From Chrysophaeum taylorii (Eukaryota; Sar; Pelagophyceae; Pelagomonadales; Pelagomonadaceae): a stretch of 64,000 nt of DNA. The stretch lies in the NCBI GenBank assembly GCA_029834535.1, contig JAQMWT010000387.1, positions 59,918 to 123,917 of the forward strand. Reading direction: 5' to 3'. The position numbers and the translations under genes are program-made. The notes under the pieces are model-generated. The model made no database searches, had not been told where the DNA came from, and saw only the letters and a program-made list of their open reading frames with translations. How positions within the stretch are numbered: position 1 is the first letter of the stretch; the number at the start of each line of letters is the position of its first letter. Positions 30,325-39,580 of the stretch are shown here, piece after piece.

Positions 30325-30576
30325 ACTATCCGTTGGTTGAAAACTAGTAGTCCTCTCGAAGGGAAGGTTTTGACAAAGGGGTATACATTGATAACCCCTA
30401 GTTTCAAGTAACTTAACTCTGGTAAAAAAACCCAAAACCCTCAACGCCCGTGCCCCCCCTCTTATCAGTAAAAACCCTCGGCTACACTCCCCCCTTAGGA
30501 GTCGACCCCCTCTAATAATAAGACGACAACCTTGAAAACCCTCGGCACGTCTCGGCTACCTTCTGATTGGACAAAA
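30325..30576. promoter_or_regulatory. Divergent intergenic region with a dispersed motif
   Basis: 252 bp between two secreted-protein genes. It includes CCCTCAACGCCCGTGC and AAAACCCTCGGC twice, plus CCCCCCTTAGGAGTCGACCC. Very similar strings occur at about 39,860-39,905 and 40,005-40,025, so the region holds a dispersed repeat, perhaps a promoter-linked one. Confidence 0.5.
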
Positions 30577-31152
30577 ATGCACACTCTCGTTCTGCTGCTT
30601 ATTGCGCCTTGCGTGGCCGCAGGCCAAGTGTGCGGGACCTGCGGCCTCGGATGCGACGGATGTGACAACGGGGACAGCGGGTCGTGCGGGAACGCCTGTT
30701 GCAAGCTCGACGCGACGTTCCCGGATCTCGAGACGGAGGACGTCATGGCATCGTTGAACGAATCGTTGACCGCGGGCGGCGCCGACGGCCAATTCACGGC
30801 CTCGATCCTGGCCGAGGGCGTGTCGGGATTCTACGACCTGCGGCCTTACAACTCGTCCGTTGATTTCATTGGCCAATTCGAGCACACGACCGCCGGGGCC
30901 GCGCACTACAACGACAGCATCTCCCTGACTGTTGCCAGCAGCGGTGACGACGTGGTCGTCCGTCTCTTTTCCTACTCGCTAATCGGCGGTGCCTATTCCG
31001 ACTCGGGCCAGAACTACAAGAACCTAGCCCTGGTCCTGGAAAGTGGAGGCTTCACCGAAGACGACTTCACCCTCACCCACGCCGACCTTTCCTGCCCTGA
31101 CAGCAGCGCGTCAGCCGGCCTGACGGCGACGTCGGTCGCCACCGCGAACTGA
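30577..31152 (+). CDS. Secreted cysteine-rich protein
   Basis: 191 residues from the ATG at 30577, which opens a clear signal peptide (M-H-T-L-V-L-L-L-I-A-P-C-V-A-A-G). Right after it comes a knot of cysteines, C-G-T-C-G-L-G-C-D-G-C, then C-G-N-A-C-C, about eight Cys within 30 residues, likely disulphide-bonded. The remaining ~140 residues are a beta-rich domain (Y-N-D-S-I-S-L-T-V-A-S-S-G-D-D-V-V-V-R) with one late Cys. N-x-S/T sites suggest glycosylation. It is extracellular by prediction, and its function is unknown. It is head-to-head with another secreted-protein gene. Confidence 0.65.
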   Translation: MHTLVLLLIAPCVAAGQVCGTCGLGCDGCDNGDSGSCGNACCKLDATFPDLETEDVMASLNESLTAGGADGQFTASILAEGVSGFYDLRPYNSSVDFIGQFEHTTAGAAHYNDSISLTVASSGDDVVVRLFSYSLIGGAYSDSGQNYKNLALVLESGGFTEDDFTLTHADLSCPDSSASAGLTATSVATAN

Positions 31153-31232
31153 GGTCGCCGGAGAGTATATATGTGATACGACGACATCTGACTATTATAA
31201 TTACTATTGATGTTATTACGAGCGCACTATCC

Positions 31233-31840
31233 TCACAGATCCGCATCTGTGAATGCGTCGGTTGGGCGCGGAACCGCACTCCTGCGCTCCTCTTTGTCGC
31301 TTCCGCGACCCGTAGGGCCTGGTGAGTCTAAAGAAGTGCCCTCGTTGCCGGAAGCTGAGGTAACGCCGCCGCACTCCTCGTCGCTGTCGAGGAGCGATCG
31401 TCGTTCCGAGTCGGGGGAGGCGCGCCGGTGTGGGCCGCGCCTTTGCGAGACGAAGACGGTGATCGCGCCGGCGACGGGCAGCTTGATAGGCACCAAGAGC
31501 TTGGTGCAGGCGATCGCGAGCAAGACGACGGAAGTTTGCTGCGCCGACTTGGATTTAAAGCCTACCGAGTGCAAGAGCGGTTTGACGTTGGCGCCCCATA
31601 GGATGGCCGCGTCTGCGGGGGCGACGTCAGCGAAGACGGTTGACCTCGACGCACAGATCTGCGAGGCGAGTGAGGGCGGTACCTCGCACAACGCACCGCA
31701 ACGAATACGAGGGCACTGATCATCGCGTAGATAATCAAAAACGTCCATCCGTACATCTCAACAAAAGCGCTCATCGAGCTCGACACAACCGGACGAGCCT
31801 CGGTGGTCTCCTCGCTCATCCTGTGCGTGCAATCGTCCAT
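31233..31840 (-). CDS. FAM210/DUF1279 membrane protein, two exons
   Basis: Exons 31840-31697 and 31658-31233; the 38-nt intron has donor GTGCGT. The product is 189 residues. The DUF1279 pattern is clear: Y-G-W-T-F-L-I-I-Y-A-M-I-S starts the first membrane helix. A loop with L-L-H-S-V-G-F-K follows, then a second helix (V-V-L-L-A-I-A-C-T-K-L-L-V-P-I-K-L-P-V-A). The K-L-x-x-P-x-K/R-x-P motif is typical of FAM210 proteins, which in animals sit in mitochondria (family knowledge). No clear mitochondrial presequence is seen here. The C-terminal tail is long and Ser/Glu-rich with R-R-S-L-L-D-S-D-E-E, which resembles an acidic dileucine sorting signal. Confidence 0.75.
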
Positions 31841-32612
31841 TGTCCTCTCCGCACAGTGTACCTGGGGGAACGCCGGAACCTATCGTCGTCGACTAACAAA
31901 TCTAGATTGTTCCATCGTTGTGACTGAGGGGGGGGGTTTAAAGGTCGACTGCTACAAGAGAGGGGGGGGACAAGTCTGGGTTGTTCCACAGCTGTGTGAC
32001 CGGGGGTTTTGAAGGTCGACTGGTAAGAGGGGGGGGGTGCTTGAAGGTTGACCGGAAGTTCAAACGACATATGTTACGGAGTTTTGGGGGGCAAAGCACC
32101 GCGGCGGACGTACAAAAACGCTGTCCTCCCCCCACCACGAGGGGTACCCGTTGCTCGCATGGCTCGCCTCGCTGCCATCCATCCCCCGCGCTCGCTCTGC
32201 GGACAGGGCGCGCTTGAGTATCGTCGGTACCGCCATCTAAGAGAAGAAGGTACATCCGCCCATCCAAGAGAATAAGGTACCACCGTCAGCTGAGTAGCAA
32301 TACAGGGGAGCGACCGATGCCAACGTCGACAACCCCCCTGAGGGACGAAAGACTTCCCTCTCGGGGCAAAGAGATATACTTGTAAGGTGGGAGTCGCTTG
32401 CCAAATAATGCGAAAGGGTCATGATAGATAGACTCCTCGCCACTCCGCGAGCGAAAGTGGGCAAAGCGCGCGTTGTACCGACCCGCGGGTGTCGCCGACG
32501 ACGACGACAGTTCCGAACCATAATAATCGTGCCCCTCAGCTGCGCTCCAACACGCGCCCTCATAAATAACTATTTCGCGCCGAGAGCGCCGGAGCTTTGC
32601 GAAGTTAGACTA
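31841..32612. repeat. Intergenic region with degenerate poly-G repeats
   Basis: Between 31,900 and 32,060 a unit recurs two to three times: TTGTTCCAC/TCG…GTGTGAC, then a G run of 5-9, then AAGGTCGACTG and another G run. The G runs could form quadruplexes. The rest of the 770 bp holds no supported gene. A GGTCGACTGC/TAAGAGGGG motif is shared with repeat A near 24,390 and 51,033. Confidence 0.6.
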
Positions 32613-33095
32613 CTAGATCTGGATGCCGCCTTCGCGCACGCCGTCGACGAGGGCCTTGACTCTGCCGTGGAACAAGTACTTGTGCGAGCCTGAGAAGCGA
32701 TCGTAGTAGAGCGATTCGATGCCCTTGTCTTTAAGTTTTTCGGCGAGATGCGCGCCGACGACGCTCGCGGCAGCGATGTTGCCGCCGTTGTCGATCTTTT
32801 CCTTGACTTCCTTGTCAAGGGTGCTGCATGCGGCGAGCGTCCTCCCTTCGACATCGTCGATGACTTGGGCGTAGATGTGGTTGTGCGATTTAAATACGTT
32901 GAGACGCAGGCGCCCGCGATCCTGATTCAGGAGCCGCTTTCGCCGAATCCGAAAGGGAACTTGGCTTCCCGTGTTGACCATGACGACGCTCGGCGACATA
33001 GTCCGGCTCTTGCCGATGACGCAGCCCGATGGCGCCACGAGGGCGCCGCTCACGCTGAGCGTGAGGGCGAACCCCAACAACTTGGCCGTCCGCAT
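32613..33095 (-). CDS. rpl18: Ribosomal protein L18 (uL18), organellar, probably plastid
   Basis: 160 residues. The N-terminal ~20 residues ([21 protein letters not shown]) look like a signal peptide that ends in a G-A-L-V-A-P motif. This resembles the ASAFAP cleavage motif of plastid-targeted proteins in algae with red secondary plastids, with Val in place of Phe. The mature part is bacterial-type L18: [28 protein letters not shown] and [10 protein letters not shown]18 binds 5S rRNA in the large subunit. Many red-lineage plastids keep this gene in the plastid, so a nuclear copy implies transfer (inference). A mitochondrial site is less likely. Confidence 0.88.
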   Translation of the reverse strand: MRTAKLLGFALTLSVSGALVAPSGCVIGKSRTMSPSVVMVNTGSQVPFRIRRKRLLNQDRGRLRLNVFKSHNHIYAQVIDDVEGRTLAACSTLDKEVKEKIDNGGNIAAASVVGAHLAEKLKDKGIESLYYDRFSGSHKYLFHGRVKALVDGVREGGIQI

Positions 33096-33628
33096 CGCAC
33101 ACTGACGTTCGCTGTGTGGCCAACCTCAATTAGGGTTTTGAAGTAGGGAGGGTGACTTTCAGATGAGCACTAAATTATTAGTCTAATAAGTCACTGGACC
33201 TATAACCACTCGCCCGCTTCGCCTTTAACCTTTGAGTTTATTCTTAAACCACTCGCTTGCTACCCACGTACTCTCACCCCATTCGACCCCACTCTCCTCC
33301 TTTCAGCTCGACGCTCTCACCCCCGCAAATCCAATCTAAGCTGCTTTGATCAGCGCACCCGTTCTTTCAGCAGGTAGGGATCCCATGCTGAAAACCCCAG
33401 AGAAGCATGCGCATATCCGAGAAGTCGACTCTTTTGAACGCAAGCCCCAGGGTTTCTAAGGCGTCGATAGGTCGTGCGACGGGTATCCATCGACGTGAAT
33501 TCAGAGGAGGACCACTGCTACTCATTCCCCACGCATTTGCCCTCTCTCCCGAGCGCGAGGGATAGGCCACTCATTATGCGGAAGAATAAGAAGAAGAAGA
33601 AGTCTCTTCAGTCTGTATAATCTTTTCC
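33096..33628. repeat. Intergenic stretch with an inverted Helitron-associated repeat
   Basis: On the minus strand, 33347-33301 reads AGCAGCTTAGATTGG…GGGGGTGAGAGCG, which matches the block at 25,390-25,446 and 43,186-43,225. A 6-base insertion and a few changes set it apart. It is a third, inverted partial copy. The rest of the gap has AACCACTCGC twice and no gene. Confidence 0.65.
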
Positions 33629-35830
33629 TCATCTAAAAGGGTTCTGCTCAAATGCAGGGTAGGGTGGTTGTTGTTGAGGCGCGGGCGGCGGCGGCGGCGG
33701 CGGGGGATTGCCTGCGCAGAGGGGTGTCACGACATCGGAGTTAAGCAGAAACCGACCCGGCTGGGGGTTGTCGAGGATCCAGTTGACGATGGCGTCGACG
33801 TCGGCAGCACCGGCGAAAACAGCCCTGGCGACGTCGGCTCTCTTGAAGCCCATCGCGACGGCGGTCGCGGCGGCGGCGTTGTCGGAGAGGCGGGGCAGCT
33901 CGTCGGAGAGTTGCGGCACGTGGGGCGCGAGGGGCGTCGCAGACGCGGAAGGCGGCGGGGGCGGCGTGTAGGGCGGCGGGAGCGCGGGGGCGACGGGCGT
34001 CGGGGGCGTGGGGGCGTTGGCGAGCGGCGCGTAGGGCGGTGGCGCGGGGGCGATCGGGGGCACGGGGGCGTTGGCGGGGGAGGTCGGGTCGATCGCGGGG
34101 GCGTTCGCGGCGCCACCGAGGGATGTGGGTCCGGGAGGGCGGTAAATGGCGAGGTTGACAAAGGCGTTGTCTGCGCGGCGGCGGAGGGCGTCGACGACGT
34201 CGGCAGTGGTGTAGGCGCGTTCGTCGCCGACGCAGAGGATGCGGTCGCCGGAACGGACGCCGGCGTCGGCGGCTACCGAGTCTCGGGAAATGCTCGAGAC
34301 GACGACCGCGCCGCTCTCGTTGCGGAGCTCGAGGCCGAGGCCCTTGTCCTGGTCGACCGCGACGGTCGCGACGAAGTCGGCGTCTTCTCTCAAGGCCCTG
34401 AGCGGGCGGGCGGCCGAGGGTCTGCGCTGCTCGGCGCCGTCGGGAAAGAGGTCGCCGCCCGCGGCCGGGTGGGTCGGGGATTCGGCGCGGTCGGCCGTAA
34501 CGGGGGACCGGTCAGCAGCAACGGAGGAAGGTCCGCCGCCCTTGGTGCGGGGTCGCGCGACGAGGAAGTTTCCCGTCGCGTGGGGGGAGAGCTCGAAGTC
34601 GGCTTGCACGACCTTGCTCTGGCGCCAGACGAGCGCGGTCGCGAGGACGCGGTCGGCGTTCTTTTTGATTTTTCGCGGGCTCGCGCGCGTAATCTTGTCG
34701 ACCCACTCGAAGGCGGTCGTGGGGGTGGGGGTCGATATGACGTGGGCCTGATGCTGGGTTCCGAGAATGAGAAGGAATTCCCACGGGTCGAGAGCGACGC
34801 CCGAGGCGACGAGGCCGCCGAGCTGGTCGTCGCCGCGCGCCGCGCACGCGTGCTCGAGGGGAACGTGGTCGCGGAAGGCATAGCGGCCGAGGTCGTCGCC
34901 GTTCCCTTCTTGGGCAGCTTGGGGGGCGGGCACGGGCGGCCTGACCGTGCTCTTGCGGGTCGCCTTGGTGCTCATCATGAGTCCGGCCGAACGCGTCACG
35001 GTCGAGTCGCCGTAGGCTACGGAATCGTCGAAGAGGACGATGTAGGAGTCGACCATCCCGCGCCTCGCGGCGCGCGCGAGGTGGCCGTCGAGGAGGACCG
35101 TCTTGCCGCAAGACGGCGACATCCAGAGCTCGACGACGTCGTGTTTCTGGAACGCGCTCGAGACGCGCCGGAGACCCGCGGCGCGGTCGGCCTCCGACTT
35201 GATCTCGGCGTCGATGGCCGCCGCGGCGCGCTTCGCGCACTCGAGCGCCGCCTCGAGCGCTGCGTCGTCGTCCCCCAAGGCGTACCGAAACCCCGCCTTG
35301 GAGGCCCGCTTCCGCAGCTCGCCGAGGAGTAGAACGTACCGCGGACCGCGCTGCACGGGCATGATACAGAGACTCGCGAGGGTCTGCTGTCTGAGGTTGG
35401 CCGGCTGGAGCTCGGCGCACCGCACGAAGGCCTCGAAGGCCCTAGACTTGGTCCGGAGGCTCGACAGCTCGGAAAAAACGGCTTTATACGCCGCGACGTA
35501 CGTACCGTAAGATCGACACATGGACGCCTCGTGTCTCTCGAATACTTCGCGCCACGCCCCTCTGCCCTCCGCCGCGACGAGGTCCTCGAGGAACCCCTGC
35601 GCGAACTCGATCACCGCGTCCAACGGCGCGAACAGACGTTCGACCATCCCTGCAAGCGACGACAACGCGCTCACCCCGTCCACCTCGCCCACGCCCTGCA
35701 CGAGCCCCGCCGACCACGCCCGCAGCGGCTTCCCGAACACGTCGCGCAGCGTCTTCATATCCTCCACGAAATTCCGTTCCGACGTCGCGATCTCCGCCGC
35801 GGCGTGCTGGACGCCCGTCGGCGCCGCCAT
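33629..35830 (-). CDS. RhoGEF-like protein with DH, PH, PDZ and UBA domains
   Basis: 733 residues, no intron seen. Residues ~8-215 are a Dbl-homology domain (A-T-S-E-R-N-F-V-E-D-M, then M-P-V-Q-R-G-P-R-Y-V-L-L-L-G-E-L), the region that exchanges GDP for GTP on Rho GTPases. Residues ~230-390 look like a PH domain (L-L-D-G-H-L…F-L-L-I-L-G…A-F-E-W-V-D-K-I). Residues ~490-570 are PDZ-like (K-G-L-G-L-E-L-R…G-V-R-S-G-D-R-I-L-C-V-G). A Pro-rich linker follows, then a UBA-like motif at ~675-705 (A-V-A-M-G-F-K-R-A-D-V-A-R-A-V…I-V-N-W-I-L-D-N). DH-PH is a common pair, but PDZ plus UBA after it is an unusual combination. It probably acts at membranes in actin control. Confidence 0.82.
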   Translation of the reverse strand: MAAPTGVQHAAAEIATSERNFVEDMKTLRDVFGKPLRAWSAGLVQGVGEVDGVSALSSLAGMVERLFAPLDAVIEFAQGFLEDLVAAEGRGAWREVFERHEASMCRSYGTYVAAYKAVFSELSSLRTKSRAFEAFVRCAELQPANLRQQTLASLCIMPVQRGPRYVLLLGELRKRASKAGFRYALGDDDAALEAALECAKRAAAAIDAEIKSEADRAAGLRRVSSAFQKHDVVELWMSPSCGKTVLLDGHLARAARRGMVDSYIVLFDDSVAYGDSTVTRSAGLMMSTKATRKSTVRPPVPAPQAAQEGNGDDLGRYAFRDHVPLEHACAARGDDQLGGLVASGVALDPWEFLLILGTQHQAHVISTPTPTTAFEWVDKITRASPRKIKKNADRVLATALVWRQSKVVQADFELSPHATGNFLVARPRTKGGGPSSVAADRSPVTADRAESPTHPAAGGDLFPDGAEQRRPSAARPLRALREDADFVATVAVDQDKGLGLELRNESGAVVVSSISRDSVAADAGVRSGDRILCVGDERAYTTADVVDALRRRADNAFVNLAIYRPPGPTSLGGAANAPAIDPTSPANAPVPPIAPAPPPYAPLANAPTPPTPVAPALPPPYTPPPPPSASATPLAPHVPQLSDELPRLSDNAAAATAVAMGFKRADVARAVFAGAADVDAIVNWILDNPQPGRFLLNSDVVTPLCAGNPPPPPPPPAPQQQPPYPAFEQNPFR

Positions 35831-36013
35831 CCCCTATTGTATGATTCTTCTTTATTTAGAAAAAAAGGAAACTACACAATTTCTTTACTTTACATTCATT
35901 TACTTTACATCGAGGGAGGGTCCTTGAGGTGCTGGTGACGTCAACAAATGTTTTCTTTCTCTCTAACGATCATGATCTAACGATGATGATCGATCGATAT
36001 CTCATTCGATGAT

Positions 36014-36814
36014 ATGATGATCGATAGTTGCCGGGGGAGCTTCGACAGCAATCGGCGCTACTCGATCGAGTCGGAGCCGAACGCCGCCGCCGCCGCCGCC
36101 GCCGCAGAGTTCGAACGCCCGTCCGAGTCGACGTCGAACTACGGCGGCGGGGGCGGTTGTTCGCTATCGCCCAACTCCCACGCGGTGGTGGGGAGGACCG
36201 ACGGCTGGGGCCGCCTCGCCCTCAAGGCGGTCGTCGAAGACAATCCTCGAGCCCTCCGGACGGCGCTCGAGCGGACGACCTCAACCCACGAGGAGACGAT
36301 GGCCTGTCTCGCCTGCAAGGCCAAGGGCGGCAACTCGTGGTACTACTCTGATTTCCGCGTCCGCGCCGGCTACGACCCGGATCTCGTCACGCCCGAGCCC
36401 GGCGACACCATCCTCCACATCGCCCTTCGCCATCGCCGATCAACTACCCTCGTCGCGACGCTCCTCGAACTGGGCGCGGATCGCCTCGCGGCCAACAACA
36501 GCGGCGAGACGCCGGTCGACATCGACCCGCTCGCGATCCACCGAGCCGACGAGCTTCTCCAGGAGCTCGAAGAAACCGCAGAGACATCATCATCATCATC
36601 ACCGCCGGGATCATCGAAGACAGCGAGGGGGCGCGAAAGGTCCCGGGCCGCCCCCTCGGAAAGGGGCCGCCGCCTCGAGTTCGTCCGGAACGGCGCCGCG
36701 GACAAGGCCATCCCGGTCTACCGTCTGCGCTCGAGCCTTCGGAGAGTCGGTAGTCCTGAGGAGGAGGAGGAGGAGGAGGAGGAGGAGGCCAGACCTAGAC
36801 CTCGAAATGCATAA
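36014..36814 (+). CDS. Ankyrin-repeat protein
   Basis: 266 residues. The N-terminus has a poly-Ala run and a Gly run and looks disordered. Residues ~68-175 hold ankyrin-type repeats: L-A-L-K-A-V-V-E-D-N-P-R-A-L-R, then G-D-T-I-L-H-I-A-L-R-H-R-R…L-V-A-T-L-L-E-L-G-A-D-R, then N-N-S-G-E-T-P-V-D. This is enough for a protein-binding surface of two to three repeats. The C-terminal part is Ser/Arg-rich, ending in a glutamate run and a basic end. No enzyme or membrane domain is seen. It converges with the sulfotransferase fusion gene, ending 60 bp from it. Confidence 0.75.
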   Translation: MMIDSCRGSFDSNRRYSIESEPNAAAAAAAAEFERPSESTSNYGGGGGCSLSPNSHAVVGRTDGWGRLALKAVVEDNPRALRTALERTTSTHEETMACLACKAKGGNSWYYSDFRVRAGYDPDLVTPEPGDTILHIALRHRRSTTLVATLLELGADRLAANNSGETPVDIDPLAIHRADELLQELEETAETSSSSSPPGSSKTARGRERSRAAPSERGRRLEFVRNGAADKAIPVYRLRSSLRRVGSPEEEEEEEEEEARPRPRNA

Positions 36815-36873
36815 ACTCTCCACGAGGAGACTATATCGAGTAGTGGATACCGACTACCTCGGAGATGATCAAA

Positions 36874-38517
36874 TCAGAGGTGGGAGAGGGTGGAGGGCGT
36901 CCAGGAAGAGTCCGGCGGGGCGGCTCGCACGAGGTCGGGGGGAAGATCGTTCAAGAAGGCGGCGTCGATCGCGGCCGCGTTGGCGTCGGTGATGAGGCCG
37001 CCCTTGGAGACGTGCCAGCGGCCGACCGCGCCGCCCGAGCGGAATCGGGAGGTGGCCTGGGGCATGGTGCTCGGGGAAGCCGCTTTCTTCATCTCGTCGA
37101 AGGAGGAGGCATCGAGGACGGCCCTCAAGACTTTTTCGTCGCAAGGCACGTCGAGGAAGTCGGCGACGCGTCGGATTAGCGTCGCCGGGTTAGCCTTGAG
37201 GTCTTCGAAAAAGAGAAAGCAGCAGACTCGAGGCGACGACGACCTCGCGTATTCCCACCATCCGACGTGGTGGTCGCGCCAGCTGCCGTGCTCGACCCTG
37301 CCATCGAGGAAAAGGCGGACGAAGTGGTCGAAGTCGCCCGTATACCGGTAGGGCGGCAGGGCCTTGAGGTGCGCGTAGAACGAGTTGCAGCAGTCCTTCG
37401 GGTTTCGAGCGACGTATATGATCTTCGCGCGTCGGTGGTAGCGGCAGAGATGCTTTGGCGCGTGAGTTTTGAAGACGCGGCGGCCGGCGTGGCGTTCGAT
37501 TCGCGAGATCGAATCGACGTAGGGACAAGGACCGCCGAAGCGACGGGTCCGCGCCCAGCAGGCCTCGAGCCACGGGGCCTGGGTCTGGAGCGCGGGGTGC
37601 GGTTTGACGCGCGTCGCGTCGCCTCGGTGGAGCAACAAGAGCACGATCTGCTGCATCCAGGTTGTTCCGCACTTGGGGTAGGTCGCGACGACGACGTCGC
37701 CCGGTTCGCTTTCGAAATTTCGCGCGAGGTGAGTTACGACGTCGGCGCGAACGAAGGGCGGGTGCACGACGTCTTCGACCATCGCGTAGGCCATGCCGTG
37801 CTCGTCGACGACCGGCGGCCGCCCGGTCGGCTGGTCGTGGCGCAAAACGAGGTCGGCGACGGCGCGCCCGAGCGCGGGCCTCTCGGCGCACGCGGCGTCT
37901 GCCCACGTCGCGATTCGCTCGCGACCGCGGAGCGCGAGCGTCTCGCGCCAGGGCCGCGTAGGCCTCAAAAATTCCACGCGCCCATCAAAAAGGAATCGTT
38001 CGGCGTAGAGCGCGGCGAGGGCCACCACGGGGACCACGAACAGCGTCCCGAACGACGGGACGCCGTCCTCCCGTAGCGCCGCGTCCACGGCGTCGAGGCG
38101 GGTCGTCCAGAGTTCGCGGACGTAGGGGAGAGGGTCGAAGGAGGGGTCCTCTTCGCTGGCCTCGTCAACACCACCGAGCGGAACATCGAGCAAGTGGAGC
38201 CGCAGGGGCCGGAGTTGGTAGAACCAGGCCGTCCGCGCCCAGCCGCACCAGCGTCGCGACAGAGCCCTCGCGTCCGCGCTTTCATTCTTTTCGTCGTCGT
38301 CGTCGTCTCTCGAGTACTCGGCGACGAGTCTCGCGCCGTACAAACATCGCCGGGGGGTGACGAGCACCGGCAGTTCCCCAAACGGCGTCAGGCGGCGCCA
38401 CTCCTCGGTCGTCCAGCCGACGGGTCGGGCGTCGATCCGGGCGACGTCGATCGCCGCAACGGCCGCCGCCGAGCGCGTCCGAAGAATCGTAGTAGAGGGT
38501 CGTAGAACCAGGGGCCG

Positions 38518-38552
<35 letters not shown>

Positions 38553-39580
38553 GGAAGCGGGACGAGGGGATCGCCGATTTCCTCCTCCCCGCATCCCGGG
38601 GGAAGGCGCCTGAACGCAACGCCCGAGCGCCAGTTGCCGAGCGCGACCAAGGCGTCCCACGGCAAAAAGCGACACGCGCTCGACAGGAACGCGGGCCTCC
38701 ATTCGACGAAATACGCGCGGTCCCCTTTCGAGAACAACCCGCTCGTCCGGCGGAGTCTCTCGAGGTACGCGGCCGCGTGCGGGTAACGGTCGAGCCGAAC
38801 ACCATTTTGGGGAAGCTTGGTCGCTCTCGCGTACGCCGAGATGTCGGCTTGAGTGAGACGATCTCCGACAAAAAACTGTCGTCCCCGGATCGTGGCGTCG
38901 AGGCCCGCGAGCGCCTGCTCGATCTTCCGGAGTCGCCGGCGCCGCCAGGCGTCCGAGACTTTTGCCTCGTAGATTTTCTCGGCCTTGGCCGCGTAAAACG
39001 GGTCGGCCGACGCGCCGGGACCGCGCGCGTAAAACGCGCGCCTCGACCACGTCGCGCGCCACGCCGGGCCGTCGACCTGCTGGCGCGAGAGCGGCCACAC
39101 CTCCTCGGCGAGCCCCAGCTCCCACTGCTGCCACTGGAGCACGTCGAACCGCTCCTCGCGGTCCTTCGGATACAGCGCCGGCGAATCGGGATACGCCTCT
39201 TCTAGCCATTCGCAAATCGCCTGCGACTCGTACAGCACGAGCTTCTTCTTTTTCTTCTTCTTTGACCCGCGCCTCGCAACCAGCACGGGCACCTTACCCT
39301 GCGGATTCAAAGCGAGGAACTCGGCGCGTCGCTGCTCGCCCTTGAGCAAGTTCACCTCGATCGCCTCGAACGCCAGCTTCTTCAAGGTCAGCGTCGCCCA
39401 CACGCGCCGCGCGCATGGCGACCTTCGGAAGTAGTACAGCACCAGCTCGGCGTCTGCTATCTGTCGCCGCCGTCTCTTCCGCCGCCGCCGCCGCCGCCGG
39501 GTCAAGGAGGCGGCGGCGAGCCCCACGGCGACAAGCCCCGCGACGGCCGCGATCCTCTGGAAGAAGAATGAAGGAGTCAT
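36874..39580 (-). CDS. Membrane-anchored GST-GST-sulfotransferase fusion (one frameshift)
   Basis: The start at 39580 opens a membrane helix (F-F-F-Q-R-I-A-A-V-A-G-L-V-A-V-G-L-A), then an Arg run. GST domain 1 has L-V-L-Y-Y-F-R-R-S-P-C-A-R-R-V, N-P-Q-G-K-V-P-V-L and L-Y-E-S-Q-A-I-C-E-W-L. After a (CAA)n repeat a second GST-like start appears (T-T-L-Y-Y-D-S-S-D-A-L-G-G), but its helix (A-V-A-A-I-D-V-A-R-I-D) continues in the next frame. The shift lies in a GGC-rich spot near 38465-38475. P-F-G-E-L-P-V-L-V and L-Y-G-A-R-L-V-A-E-Y follow. Residues of the last third form a PAPS-dependent sulfotransferase: T-Y-P-K-C-G-T-T-W-M-Q-Q and R-N-P-K-D-C-C-N-S-F-Y. Whether this is one protein, a sequencing error or two genes is open. 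Confidence 0.7.
38518..38553. repeat. (TTG)12 microsatellite inside the fusion gene
   Basis: Twelve perfect TTG units. On the coding (minus) strand they read as CAA/ACA/AAC, giving poly-Gln, poly-Thr or poly-Asn depending on frame. It marks the join between the two GST-like domains. Confidence 0.95.

Noticed and set aside
33668-35332. 554-codon plus-strand frame across the RhoGEF gene
   Set aside because: Antisense shadow; composition is Gly/Arg/Val filler without domains.
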